Shown one piece after another: positions 18,498 to 27,686 of a stretch of DNA of 64,000 nucleotides. A program made the position numbers and the translations under genes. Under the pieces are notes generated by a model that saw only the letters and a program-made list of their open reading frames with translations, did not search any database and had not been told where the DNA came from. Source of the DNA: Psychrobacillus glaciei (GTDB lineage: Bacteria; Bacillota; Bacilli; Bacillales_A; Planococcaceae); contig NZ_CP031223.1 of assembly GCF_008973485.1 (NCBI RefSeq), forward strand, positions 2,976,001 to 3,040,000, read 5' to 3'. Position 1 is the stretch's first letter; each line of letters opens with the position of its first letter.

Positions 18498-19622
18498 TTA
18501 CTCTTCTACCGGTAGCCAACCTTTTACATTCACTAGACGCTCCCATAATAGGTCTGGAATTACTAATTCCTTCTGATCATTTTTTGAAAGTGTTGTGCGT
18601 ATATGATCTTCCTGTCCAGCTTCCACTTTTTCTATCCATTTTGGCTCCATAAGCAACTCTCGGCCTAATGCGATTAACGGGACACCTGTTTCTAATGCCC
18701 CTATTACTTCATCTGGTGTATGAAGCGAACCAACGCCTACAATCGGGACACGACTACCAACTTTTTCATAAATTTTGATAATCCTTGAGTGGGATTCATT
18801 TTTCTCACGGAATGAACCATTCCAGAAATGCATGACAGATATATGCAAGTAATCGATTGCTTGATCTGCTAGCTTTTCAACAAATTGAAGCGTATCCTCC
18901 AACGTAATGCCAGGATTTGTTCCTTCTTCAGGTGATATACGATACCCTATTATAAATGGTGTTTTAGCATGTTCTGCAACCGCTCTTTTTACAGAATCCA
19001 CAACAGCTAAAGGAAACTGCATTCTTTTTTCAAGAGTTCCACCCCAACGATCTTCTCTTCGATTGGAATGTGGAGAAAAAAATTGTTGTAATAGATATGT
19101 ATTTGCACCGTGAATTTCCACTCCGTCAAATCCTGCTTCAATAGCTCTTCTTGTAGCCTCACCAAAAGCTTTAATAGTATTTTGTATTTCTACTTCTGTC
19201 ATTTCTCGAGGAACTGGTGAGCCTTCCCGTTCTGCTGCAATAGCACTAGGGGATATAGGCTGATGATCTGGCAATAATGTTGGTGGTGATTGTCTACCCC
19301 CGTGATAAATCTGCAGAATTGCTTTTGTTCCATTCGATTGAATTGTTTTCGCTAGTTTATTAAGTCCTGGGATAAAAATATCATCATCGACACTGAATTG
19401 ACCAGGAAATCCTTTTCCATCTAAACTGACATATGCACACGCTGTAATAAATGCCCCAACTCCGCCTGATCTTTCTTTATAATAAGCTAGCTCTTGTTCG
19501 GATAATTCTCCATTATCTTGTGATGAATAAGTTGTCATTGGTGCAATCATTATTCGATTCTTAACCTCTACCCCTGAAGGAAAAGTAAAAGATTGAAAGA
19601 TTTTTTCGTATTTAGTATTCAT
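18498..19622 (-). CDS. Old Yellow Enzyme-type NAD(P)H-dependent flavin oxidoreductase
   Basis: 374 residues from the ATG at 19622, chosen for its TAGGAGGACTACAT site. It is an FMN-binding TIM barrel: NRIMIAPMTTYSS near the N-terminus, LQIYHGGRQS, GVEIHGANTYLLQQF followed by FSPHSNRREDRWGG with the conserved substrate-binding histidine, and VGVGSLHTPDEV near the phosphate site. Members reduce activated alkenes or act as NADH oxidases. It is somewhat longer than YqjM (about 340 residues). Physiological substrate unknown. Divergent from hsp20. Confidence 0.9.
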   Translation of the reverse strand: MNTKYEKIFQSFTFPSGVEVKNRIMIAPMTTYSSQDNGELSEQELAYYKERSGGVGAFITACAYVSLDGKGFPGQFSVDDDIFIPGLNKLAKTIQSNGTKAILQIYHGGRQSPPTLLPDHQPISPSAIAAEREGSPVPREMTEVEIQNTIKAFGEATRRAIEAGFDGVEIHGANTYLLQQFFSPHSNRREDRWGGTLEKRMQFPLAVVDSVKRAVAEHAKTPFIIGYRISPEEGTNPGITLEDTLQFVEKLADQAIDYLHISVMHFWNGSFREKNESHSRIIKIYEKVGSRVPIVGVGSLHTPDEVIGALETGVPLIALGRELLMEPKWIEKVEAGQEDHIRTTLSKNDQKELVIPDLLWERLVNVKGWLPVEE

Positions 19623-19823
19623 ATGTAGTCCTCCTATATTTTTCATATACACAATTACTACGATACACTTTTTCATTCCTTCCTGTCTTGTGGAAAGGTT
19701 CAGCCATACTTACATTAATAGACGGAATTGCTGCTTCTTATTTTCTAGCCACATGCCCACAACCAATTGTCCTCTCAAACATAATCTATTTCATGAATAG
19801 CATTTATAAAAGGAGGATTAAAA

Positions 19824-20315
19824 ATGACCTTTGGAAATGACAATGTCCCAAAGGAGAATAACGATCAGCTCGTTAGAATGTCTGATATGGATTTTAAACC
19901 TTTCTCACTATTGAATTTGATAAATGGGATGGACTCTTATTTCAATCAATTCTTTAAGCATATAAACACTCATCTTAGCGTTAATCCGCACTGGATTAAC
20001 ACGTATGAAACCGACTCAGAAGTGATTATTGAAGCAATATTACCAGGTTGTACGAAGAATCAAATTCAATTAGAAATCATCGGTAATCAGTTAAGAATTG
20101 GTGTGGAGAGTTCCGTTCTAGAAGAAGTCAATTATGAGACCCACACGGGAAGAAGACAATTTTATCAACGACGAGAGCACGTTATCCCCCTTCCATATTC
20201 AATTTCCGAAAAAGAAACAATTACCTCTTTTCACAATGAAACACTAAAAATCACTTTCCCAAAAAAAGATATTATGCGAAGATACCTTGAAATAGGTGAC
20301 AATACGCTTAACTAA
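19824..20315 (+). CDS. Hsp20/alpha-crystallin family small heat-shock protein
   Basis: 163 residues. The alpha-crystallin domain spans about residues 55-150: INTYETDSEVIIEAILPG, NQLRIGVES and the closing FHNETLKITFPK, with the conserved strand order. An N-terminal variable part may drive oligomer formation. It acts as an ATP-independent holdase for unfolding proteins. Strong AAAAGGAGGATTAAAA site. Followed by a terminator. The usual GVL residue triplet is replaced by ETLKI, so it is a divergent member. Confidence 0.88.
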   Translation: MTFGNDNVPKENNDQLVRMSDMDFKPFSLLNLINGMDSYFNQFFKHINTHLSVNPHWINTYETDSEVIIEAILPGCTKNQIQLEIIGNQLRIGVESSVLEEVNYETHTGRRQFYQRREHVIPLPYSISEKETITSFHNETLKITFPKKDIMRRYLEIGDNTLN

Positions 20316-20353
20316 ATAATTTACTTCAGTCGACTTTTTCTTTGCTTCTATAT

Positions 20354-20404
20354 ATTAAAAAAAGCTACAATGACTGGTAATTGCAATCATTGTAGCTTTT
20401 TATT
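20354..20404 (+). terminator. Terminator behind hsp20
   Basis: AAAAAAAGCTACAATGA...TCATTGTAGCTTTTT, with T-runs on both sides. Confidence 0.85.
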
Positions 20405-20647
20405 ATTTTAATTGGCTATGCCCATTTTTCTGAATGAGTGAAATCTGTCCTGCATGAATACCCGTATGGTACATTAGTCTTCCAACGGTAAATCTGGTAA
20501 ACCGCCAAATTTTGAATGTCCTAACGGAACATCTATCTCCTCAGCGCTCTCTTTTAGTAATCCAATAGAAGGAACCGCTACATCTACTAGCTCTTCCTTT
20601 TTATCTTGAAGATCATACTTTTCTAGTAGCTCATCTAAATATTTCAT
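20403..20647 (-). pseudogene. Chimeric remnant: DUF1963-like N-terminus joined to a DinB-like C-terminus
   Basis: From ATG 20647 the frame reads MKYLDELLEKYDLQDKKEEL and on to PLGHSKFGGLPDLP, the start of a YwqG/DUF1963-type protein, then stops after 57 residues at 20474. In another frame the overlapping and following bases read IWRFTRFTVGRLMYHTGIHAGQISL and end at 20403, which is the C-terminal end of a DinB-type protein with its TGIHAGQ metal-site region. The two coding signals share the same DNA around the CAAAATTTGGCGGTTTACCAG stretch, suggesting a deletion joining two unrelated genes. Neither half can be functional. Confidence 0.65.
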
Positions 20648-20719
20648 GAGTGTTCATCCTTTCTAGTGGTGGAAGCCAATTACGTCATACTATCTCTCAT
20701 GTATTATCCAAATAGTATA

Positions 20720-21256
20720 TTATATAATATACTCTATCAACCAGCAATCTTGATATTTTCCTTCATGAAGTTCGTTTTTTGGTAGAAGTTTAACCTTATT
20801 AAATCCACATTTTTCATAGCAGTGAATCGCTCTTTCGTTTTGCGTTTGTGGATCCATCACTACTCTGTCTGCTTGTTTTTGTTCTACTAAAAACTCCACC
20901 ATAGATTTGACTAATAGTGTACCAATACCTCTGTTCCAAAAATCAACTTCCCCTATAAATTGGTCCGTCCCATAAATAACATCAGGTACATCTCCATAAC
21001 CATATAATTCTCTCCCATCAGTATCTATTTCATAATATTGTATATATCCAATTGGATGTTTTTCAAACTCAACTATACATCTCACTACACCCTCTTCACG
21101 GTTGTAAAACTTCTCCTTTACTTTACCTATGTCAAAAGCATTGTCTCTTCCCTCATAAAATTCTAGAACAGCAGGATCAGAAAGCCATTTGGCTAACAAA
21201 GAACTATCCTTCTGTTCTAATCGACGAACAACTAACTTCTCATTTTGTAATAACAT
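20720..21256 (-). CDS. GNAT acetyltransferase resembling aminoglycoside 6'-N-acetyltransferases
   Basis: 178 residues. The order of motifs follows AAC(6')-type enzymes: KLVVRRLEQKDSSLLAKWLS, an EFYEGRD stretch near residue 33, PIGYIQYY, IYGTDQFIGEVDFWNRGIGT containing the acetyl-CoA binding loop, and ERAIHCYEKCGF near the C-terminus. It would transfer acetyl from acetyl-CoA to an amine. Whether it acts on aminoglycosides is inference; chromosomal relatives in Bacillales often have no known resistance role. ATG with AGGAGAGATATAG. Confidence 0.78.
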   Translation of the reverse strand: MLLQNEKLVVRRLEQKDSSLLAKWLSDPAVLEFYEGRDNAFDIGKVKEKFYNREEGVVRCIVEFEKHPIGYIQYYEIDTDGRELYGYGDVPDVIYGTDQFIGEVDFWNRGIGTLLVKSMVEFLVEQKQADRVVMDPQTQNERAIHCYEKCGFNKVKLLPKNELHEGKYQDCWLIEYII

Positions 21257-21456
21257 CTATATCTCTCCTAATCCTTTTACTTATCAATTTATTTCGTCAT
21301 TAAAATGCAAAATCCTCTATTTAGAGTTGTCCAATATTGCATTGACATACCTACTAATAAAGCTGATTATTTAATCTAGTAATAACTTTCTAGAATTTCA
21401 TGCATAATTCTTATGAAACATGAAATATACTTATATTTTTGATTGGAGATTAAAAT

Positions 21457-21786
21457 ATGATCATTACTTCAAAAGCTCCTCAATCACCGTATTATGCAGT
21501 CATCTTTTCTTCACAACGGACTGAAGGTGATAAAGGATATGGTAGAATGGCACAAAAAATGGATGAGTTAGCTTCTGGGCAACCAGGTTTTTTAGGTATG
21601 GAAAGCGCCAGAGACGATGAACTCGGGATTACCGTTTCCTATTGGGAATCATTAGACGCAATAAAGACATGGAAAGAAAACTCTGCTCACAAAGTAGCTC
21701 AAAATAAAGGAAAAGAAGAATGGTATAAAAACTACTCCGTTAAAATTTGTAAAGTAGAGAGAGCCTACTCTTTCGAAATGGAATGA
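21457..21786 (+). CDS. Antibiotic biosynthesis monooxygenase (ABM) domain protein
   Basis: 109 residues, one ferredoxin-like ABM domain: YYAVIFSSQRTE, MDELASGQPGFLGMESARD and VSYWESLDAIKTWKENSAH. This pattern is shared by small heme-degrading or quinol monooxygenases and by YtzB/YqjZ-type Bacillus proteins. It probably acts as a dimer in the cytosol. TTGGAGATTAAAAT precedes the ATG. Substrate unknown. Confidence 0.85.
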   Translation: MIITSKAPQSPYYAVIFSSQRTEGDKGYGRMAQKMDELASGQPGFLGMESARDDELGITVSYWESLDAIKTWKENSAHKVAQNKGKEEWYKNYSVKICKVERAYSFEME

Positions 21787-21881
21787 TTCTTTTACTTTAA
21801 TGTGCGTTTCTATTATAGGAGGAGACGCACATTAAATAACTCTCCCACTCCCTAACTAACCAATTAGTTCACCTACCAGAT

Positions 21882-22219
21882 TCATTCCCAATAACAAATT
21901 TGCAATTTGTTTTCATCCTGATCATAAAAGCTAATAAAAGTATTTAATCCATCCTTTTGTATCCCCATTACTCTGACTCCCTTTTCAGTCAGAACGTTGA
22001 AAGTGTGCTCTATATTCGAAGAAAAGAATATGGGATACGCTGTGTTTTCATTCGATCCAATTCTGCCTTTTTCTAATGTCAGTGGTACCCCACTAAAATA
22101 ACATAATGATTTTCTTTATACTGCTCCTGCATTCCCAACATTTCTTGATACCATAGGCTCGCTCGCTCAACATCACTCACTTTTAAACAAACTGTATCTA
22201 TTCTTTCGCTTAAGTTCAT
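21882..22219 (-). pseudogene. VOC-family (glyoxalase-like) protein, frameshifted
   Basis: From ATG 22219 (AAAGGGGGAC site) the frame reads MNLSERIDTVCLKVSDVERA, then WYQEMLGM, and ends early at GYH-stop near 22090. One base put back at the GTGGGGTACC stretch restores VPLTLEKGRIGSNENTAYP and the second VOC half up to KLQICYWE-stop. A single one-base deletion therefore separates this from an intact 112-residue VOC protein of the glyoxalase/bleomycin-resistance fold. Sequencing error cannot be excluded. Confidence 0.8.
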
Positions 22220-22522
22220 TTTTTAGTCCCCCTTTACATATGTTCTTACTTTGATTATACAAAAAATGTCTAATCCCTTTTTTCCATTCCATAACAAATC
22301 AATCTCAACAGTTCTCAAGCTAATAGTACGTCTTAGGTCTTAGATAAATTTAATTCTAAGGTTCAATGCGGAAAATGATACCATTTCTTACAATGAAGAG
22401 GGAACACAAACATTGAAAGGAAGGGAGTATATAATTCTTGATTGAAAGATAGTAAGTGTTTCATTTCGCATTTATCTTCGTAATTTTTATCAAACTATTG
22501 AATTTTTAGGAGGAGTTTTACT

Positions 22523-25500
22523 ATGTCGAGCTTTACCAAATGGGCTTTTGGAAACAAAGCCGCTGTTTCTGTATTGACCATTTTAATATTAGTGATAGGG
22601 GTCGTTAGTTATTTTAAACTACCGATGGAGTTCTTACCCTCTGCTGACAACCCGCAAGTAACCATCATTTCCATGGGGCAGGGAACAGATTCCAAAACGA
22701 TGGAATCAGAAGTGACTATGCCAATTGAAAGAGCCGTTCGTGGATTGAATGGAAAAACATCCGTCTATTCTACAACTGGCGACGGATTTTCAAAAGTGGA
22801 CCTGTTCTTTGAGGCAGGTTACGATATGAAGCAAGCAAAACAGGATGTACAAGATGCATTAAACAAGGTGGCTTTGCCTGTCTATATAACCAAACCAATA
22901 ATTTCTCAGCTTAATACGTCCATGATTCCAATAGCTAACATTGCCGTTACCTTTGAAGATGGCATGACTACAGAAAATATGGATTTTGCTCGTGAAGAGC
23001 TTCTATCTCGTTATCAAGAAATCAAAGGGATATCCAATGTAGATGTATATGGAATCACAGATTCAATCATTATCATCAAAATCGATAATGCAAAATTGGC
23101 TGAAAATCAAATTCCTTTTCAATCGGTTATGGGAATTCTGCATGGTCAAAATACCGCAGTAGCTATCGGCGAGAAAATAATAGATGGAAAAACTAGCAAT
23201 ATTAAAGTAATTGGTGATTTAACAAGCATTGAAAAATTGAAGGGATTAAATGTAGCACCTGGCGTAAAACTCGAAGATATTGCATCCATTAAAGAAACAA
23301 AAGATGCGAATTTCATCAGCCGATTCAACGGAAAGGATAGCCTAGATATAAGCATCACAAAAGACAGCAAATCCAATGCTGTAACGATTAGCAAAGAAAT
23401 TGAAAAAGTAACAAAGGAAATCAATAAAAAATATGATCAACAGGAATCTGTTGTTTATGTTTCTTCTGCTGATCTGGTTCAAAACTCCGTTCATACGATG
23501 ATCAAGGAAGTGCTTCTTGGTGCACTATTTGCGACGATTGTCATTATGCTCTTTTTACGAAATATCCGCTCTACTTTTATAACTATCGTATCGATTCCTT
23601 TGTCACTATGTTTAACGTTATTCCTACTGTCATTGTCTGGGGTGACGCTGAATATATTAACGCTTGGCGGAGTGGCTGTTGCAGTTGGTCGTCTAGTGGA
23701 TGACAGCATTGTCGTAATCGAAAATATTTTCCGCAAAATGCAAACAGAGAAACTCTCCGTCCAAATGGTGATTGCCGCAACGAAACAAGTAGGAGTCGCA
23801 ATTACTGCCTCTACACTAGCAACGGTAGCTGTGTTTTTACCGATGAGCTTATTAAATGGAGGATTACAGGAATTCCTTTTACCTTTTGCTTTGACCGTTA
23901 CTTATTCTTTGCTTGCATCCTTGCTCGTCGCGTTAACTGTAGTTCCTTTAATGAGTGCGAGATTATTGAAGAATACAAAGATGCCCGAACATAAACCAGC
24001 TGTTCGTTTTCCAAAGATAGTTACATGGTCTTTGAATCATAAATGGATTATCTTTTCGCTATCCATCATCCTTTTCATCGGTTCCATAGGTACTTACTTT
24101 GCCATACCAAAAGGAGCAGTTGACAACTCTTCTGCTGACTATGTTGTAGCCACGCTAAGTTACCCAAATGACACTCCAATAGATGAAGTAAAGACCAAAA
24201 CGTTAGAATTGGAATCTTCTATTTTAGCACTGGATGAAGTTCAATATGTATTTTCTCAGGTAGGTTCTCCAGCTGAAGCTGCTCAATATGGCTGGGTCGG
24301 ATCATCGACAGAAGCCTCCTTCAGTATTTTATTGCATGATAAAAAAGACACAGAACATATTGTAAAAGTAGTAGAAAAGAAAAAAGACCAATATCCAGAT
24401 GCACTATTAGAAGTAACTGCATCCTCGTTTATGATGGGTGGCTCAAGTACTAATATCACGATCGATGTAGTAGGTGAAAATTTAGAGAACCTTGAAGAAG
24501 TGGCCACAACCATTAAAGAAAAAGTCATGAAAATCGAAGGCGTAGAAGAAGTTGCGACCAATCAGGATGAAAAGAAAACCGTATATTCCCTTAAGGTCGA
24601 TCCAACAAAAGGAAACACAGAACAGATTGCGCAGCAGTTAGGCGTAATGTTAAGTAAAACACCGATAGGAACGATAAGTTTATACGACAAACAAAAAACT
24701 GTATTCTTGGAACCGCTTTTTGATACGAAAACACCAAAAGACTTGGAAAATATACAAGTTATGACCGATACAGGTCTTGTACCAGTATCGTCCATTGCTA
24801 AGCTGCAAAGTGAAGAGCGTTCAACGAATCAGTTCCATAAAGATGGAGATGCTTACCTTCGAGTTACAGCAACCGTAGATCCTGGGAAACTCTCCGAAAT
24901 CTCAAGTAAAATAAATTTAGAGATATTCGGCGATAAAAAAGACAAGAAAGCAATGGATATTCCTGATAATGTGGAGGTTCTAGTAGGAGGATCAAGTAGC
25001 CAACAAGCAGAAGATTTTACAGACTTATTTCTCATTATGCTTGTCTCTATTGGAATAGTTTTTTTAATAATGGTCATCACATTTAAGTCGATCAAAGCAC
25101 CAATCGCGATTCTTTGTTCCCTACCATTAGCTGCAATTGGCGCCATTTTAGGAGTTCTTATCAGTGGAATTCCAGTTGATATCACCGCTCTTTTAGGAGC
25201 ATTAATGCTAATCGGCATCGTTGTAACAAATGCAATTGTACTTCTAGACCGAGTAAAACAAAATGAACAAAAAATGATTATTCGGGACGCACTTGTAGAA
25301 GCAACGGCTACAAGAATGAGACCAATATTCATGACTGCAATCGCAACCATTTGTGCGATGCTTCCATTACTAATGAAGCAGGCTGAAACAGGAAGCTTAG
25401 TATCACAAAGCCTGGCTATTGTTGTTATTGGTGGGTTAGCTATGGCAACCTTGCTGACGCTCATTGTGATTCCATGTATTTATGAATTGCTTTATTTTAG

Positions 25501-25555
25501 GAAGTCTAAGAAACAACGAGTTAGTCAAGTAGCTGAGCAAGATGCTTCAGTTTAA
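22523..25555 (+). CDS. RND-family efflux transporter (AcrB/SwrC-like)
   Basis: 1010 residues with the RND plan: membrane helix 1 at about 12-30, a large outside loop, helices 2-6 around 330-480, then a second repeat with helix 7 near 510, a loop and helices 8-12. Helix 4 shows GVAVAVGRLVDDSIVVIENIF with the proton-relay acidic pair, and helix 10 shows ALMLIGIVVTNAIVLLDR. It exports amphiphilic compounds using the proton gradient. In B. subtilis SwrC gives surfactin resistance. No periplasmic adaptor gene is adjacent. AGGAGGAGTTTTACT precedes the ATG. Several antisense frames inside it are shadows. Confidence 0.93.
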   Translation: MSSFTKWAFGNKAAVSVLTILILVIGVVSYFKLPMEFLPSADNPQVTIISMGQGTDSKTMESEVTMPIERAVRGLNGKTSVYSTTGDGFSKVDLFFEAGYDMKQAKQDVQDALNKVALPVYITKPIISQLNTSMIPIANIAVTFEDGMTTENMDFAREELLSRYQEIKGISNVDVYGITDSIIIIKIDNAKLAENQIPFQSVMGILHGQNTAVAIGEKIIDGKTSNIKVIGDLTSIEKLKGLNVAPGVKLEDIASIKETKDANFISRFNGKDSLDISITKDSKSNAVTISKEIEKVTKEINKKYDQQESVVYVSSADLVQNSVHTMIKEVLLGALFATIVIMLFLRNIRSTFITIVSIPLSLCLTLFLLSLSGVTLNILTLGGVAVAVGRLVDDSIVVIENIFRKMQTEKLSVQMVIAATKQVGVAITASTLATVAVFLPMSLLNGGLQEFLLPFALTVTYSLLASLLVALTVVPLMSARLLKNTKMPEHKPAVRFPKIVTWSLNHKWIIFSLSIILFIGSIGTYFAIPKGAVDNSSADYVVATLSYPNDTPIDEVKTKTLELESSILALDEVQYVFSQVGSPAEAAQYGWVGSSTEASFSILLHDKKDTEHIVKVVEKKKDQYPDALLEVTASSFMMGGSSTNITIDVVGENLENLEEVATTIKEKVMKIEGVEEVATNQDEKKTVYSLKVDPTKGNTEQIAQQLGVMLSKTPIGTISLYDKQKTVFLEPLFDTKTPKDLENIQVMTDTGLVPVSSIAKLQSEERSTNQFHKDGDAYLRVTATVDPGKLSEISSKINLEIFGDKKDKKAMDIPDNVEVLVGGSSSQQAEDFTDLFLIMLVSIGIVFLIMVITFKSIKAPIAILCSLPLAAIGAILGVLISGIPVDITALLGALMLIGIVVTNAIVLLDRVKQNEQKMIIRDALVEATATRMRPIFMTAIATICAMLPLLMKQAETGSLVSQSLAIVVIGGLAMATLLTLIVIPCIYELLYFRKSKKQRVSQVAEQDASV

Positions 25556-25564
25556 AAAAATAAT

Positions 25565-25607
25565 AAAAGACCAGACCTTAGCTTAAACGCTTAGATCTGG
25601 TTTTTAC
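25565..25607 (+). terminator. Terminator behind the RND gene
   Basis: AAAGACCAGACCTTAGC...GCTTAGATCTGGTTTTT; stem with two mismatches, short loop and T-run. Confidence 0.8.
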
Positions 25608-25785
25608 TGTTCGTTCTTGTTTCTTTGAAAATTCATTGCGAAGGTCCCTTTTTTAAGTAAATGATTCATTAGTTGACTGGGTGAAGTTAACTCAATTTCA
25701 TAATTCAAAGTTAGAGCATATAACACGAACTATATTAAAGTGAAATGTGAGAATATGTATCATATTACTCTTCATAAATCAGCAT

Positions 25786-25971
25786 GATTTCCGCTATCGG
25801 TGGACGCTTTCCGCGGGGTGAGCGATGAGCCATCACCCGTGTCGTTTGTGATGGCTCATCTGTTTCACTCATCCCGCTGGAGTCGATTTGCCGCGGGCTC
25901 ACAGGATGTGAATCATGCAGCCGTTGCCGCAGGACGGGGCGCACTTAGGCTGCCCTGTCGCTCCAATCAAT
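25786..25971 (-). repeat. GC-rich interspersed repeat, copy B
   Basis: Read on the minus strand it begins TTGATTGGAGCG and ends GGAAAGCGTCCACC...AGCGGAAATCA. The interior holds CGTCCTGCGGCAACGGCTGC followed by ACATCCTGTGAGCC, shared with the 30.1-kb element, and an inverted pair around GATGAGCCATCACAAACG / GATGGCTCATC. About 190 bp in an otherwise AT-rich gap of about 550 bp, which I find empty of genes. Confidence 0.85.
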
Positions 25972-26158
25972 AAAATAATGATGGTTCGTATTTTAATAAT
26001 TAAATGCTATTTATAAAATTAGCTTAACTATGAAATAATATAAATACAACACAGAACTACCATTTACATACACAGCTTAAGTGGAAACTTTTTCTTTCTT
26101 AGCTTCCTCTTCCAGTCCTCATTCTCTTCTATTGCAGATTAGGAGTCGTGTATTTTTA

Positions 26159-26356
26159 CTACGAATCAGCACTCTTTTTTTCTAATAATTCAATAATCCT
26201 ATCTAATTTTTGCTCAATCTGCTGGTAAGAATTCATAGAAGTTTGAGGGTTTTGCCTATGTGAAGTATTTATTAGTATTCTACGTATAAAGAGCGTAAAT
26301 GATAGTACTCCTATCAATATTAAACTAAATATAACAGTTAGAAATAAAATTTCCAT
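26159..26356 (-). CDS. DUF4083-like small membrane protein
   Basis: 65 residues. One N-terminal membrane segment (LFLTVIFSLILIGVLSFTLF) is followed by a basic stretch and a C-terminal helix, QIEQKLDRIIELLEKK, with heptad spacing. This matches the short DUF4083 proteins scattered in Bacillaceae genomes. Role unknown; a membrane-anchored oligomerising protein is inferred. AACAGGAGGTGTGTT precedes the ATG. Confidence 0.7.
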   Translation of the reverse strand: MEILFLTVIFSLILIGVLSFTLFIRRILINTSHRQNPQTSMNSYQQIEQKLDRIIELLEKKSADS

Positions 26357-26467
26357 AACACACCTCCTGTTTTGTTAGATTACACCCCTTTAAAATTGGA
26401 TTTCTAAAATTTATTTCATTTTCCAAAACAAGAAAGTTCCTATGATGAGAAAGTACTCTCAACAATT

Positions 26468-26944
26468 TTATTTGAGAAATGTTATTTCCATTGTATACGG
26501 ATTAAACATTAACTTGATTTTTTTGGAATCTTCAATTGCAGTCATATGGTAGACTTCAGTATCAGTATTTGTATCAGGGTCTATTTCAATAGTGGTTGTA
26601 AAATGACTGTCTATAACTTCTATTTCGTATCTTTGTTCTACCATTGCTTTCGCTTCTGCATAAGTATAACTCGGTTTGACGAATTCATATAACAAAGTGG
26701 TACTCCCGATTCCAATTATGAACAAAACGATCATTTTATAGAGTACCTCTTTATCTTTTTTATCGCCAAAAGCCATAAACAAAATATAGCACCACGTTGC
26801 AATAAACAATGATAGTGTTATTGGGAAGAAATTAGAAAGGGAGTTTATACGTTCGTATTCTTTCGTATCATAAAAAAAGTAGAACAGGCAGATGCTCGTC
26901 ACTATGAAGTAAATGATCAATGCGACTACAATTTTCTTCTCAAT
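26468..26944 (-). CDS. Membrane protein of unknown function, apparent ATT start
   Basis: Three hydrophobic segments in the first half (IIYFIVTSICLFYFFY; ITLSLFIATWCYILFMAF; KMIVLFIIGIGSTTLLY) precede a C-terminal soluble part beginning AEAKAMVEQRYEIEV. The first usable TTG (26920) has no ribosome site. Eight codons further up, in the same frame, ATT at 26944 stands at ideal distance behind GGGGGAGATATAA and gives the better N-terminus IEKKIVVALIIYF. Either an unusual ATT start is used or the start codon has been mutated from ATG. I do not recognise the family. Confidence 0.55.
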   Translation of the reverse strand: MEKKIVVALIIYFIVTSICLFYFFYDTKEYERINSLSNFFPITLSLFIATWCYILFMAFGDKKDKEVLYKMIVLFIIGIGSTTLLYEFVKPSYTYAEAKAMVEQRYEIEVIDSHFTTTIEIDPDTNTDTEVYHMTAIEDSKKIKLMFNPYTMEITFLK

Positions 26945-27123
26945 TTATATCTCCCCCTTTTCAAATACCATGGAAATTCGGAACCATATAATAACAACCT
27001 CTTAAATCTTTCCATATAACGGTGCAGTTGATAAGCTACATCGGCTATCTGTGAATCTATTCTGTATTATACCTAAAACATAACCATAAGTGGAATATAA
27101 TGTAGGTGTTTTTTCCATTATAA

Positions 27124-27169
27124 ACAAATACCTCCTACACTTTTTACGTTCCAGTGTAGGAGGTATTAT
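27124..27169. repeat. Perfect inverted repeat carrying AGGAGGTAT
   Basis: AATACCTCCTACAC and GTGTAGGAGGTATT form a 14-bp perfect stem with a loop of about 13 bases. No T-run follows on either strand. It lies between a minus-strand and a plus-strand gene, so it is not an obvious terminator. Confidence 0.6.
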
Positions 27170-27254
27170 CAGTTCTCAAGTATCTTTAAAAATGGAACGT
27201 ATATTTTTTTCTAACACGCTTCACTAAATATTGGCTTTTATAATTTGAGATGAT

Positions 27255-27554
27255 TTGGAGCAAAAAATAGATTTGATTCTCCAAAAGCTAACAGGAATGG
27301 AATCTGAACTATCACTAGATAAAACAGATCTATCGCAAGTCAAATCACAGCTAGATGAAAATACACTACTTACTCGGGCAATTCATGCTCGTCAGGAAAA
27401 ATCTGATGCCAAAATTGAATTACTTAGTATGGATTTAAACAAACTGCATGGTTCAGTAAATGCACTTAAAAGAGAAATTGAGTTCAAATTCAAAAAAAAT
27501 CCAAAAACGAATTGGAATCCTATCGACTTCCAAATGGAAACGAAAAAGAGGTAA
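27255..27554 (+). CDS. Coiled-coil protein of unknown function, possibly 5'-truncated
   Basis: 99 residues, TTG start with only a weak upstream GAG. The sequence has heptad-like hydrophobic spacing (IDLILQKLTGMESEL; LSQVKSQLDENTLL; LHGSVNALKREIE), as in the Bacillus coiled-coil proteins that repeat LxxLxxxV motifs. A stop codon lies three codons before the TTG. The missing ribosome site hints that the original 5' end may be lost. Cytosolic; no catalytic residues. Confidence 0.45.
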   Translation: MEQKIDLILQKLTGMESELSLDKTDLSQVKSQLDENTLLTRAIHARQEKSDAKIELLSMDLNKLHGSVNALKREIEFKFKKNPKTNWNPIDFQMETKKR

Positions 27555-27686
27555 ACCCTTGAAACTACAAGGCTTTACTTCTTTTATATTTCTGTTAGCT
27601 TTTTCCCAGCGCCAGAAACAAGCATTTCTTTTTTAATAAATAATTTTCCTTTACTTAATTAAGAAACTGTATATATATCCATAAGT

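Noticed and set aside
24853-25464. 203-codon minus-strand ORF inside the RND gene
   Set aside because: Antisense shadow of a highly conserved transporter; no ribosome site and low-complexity Ser/Ile composition.
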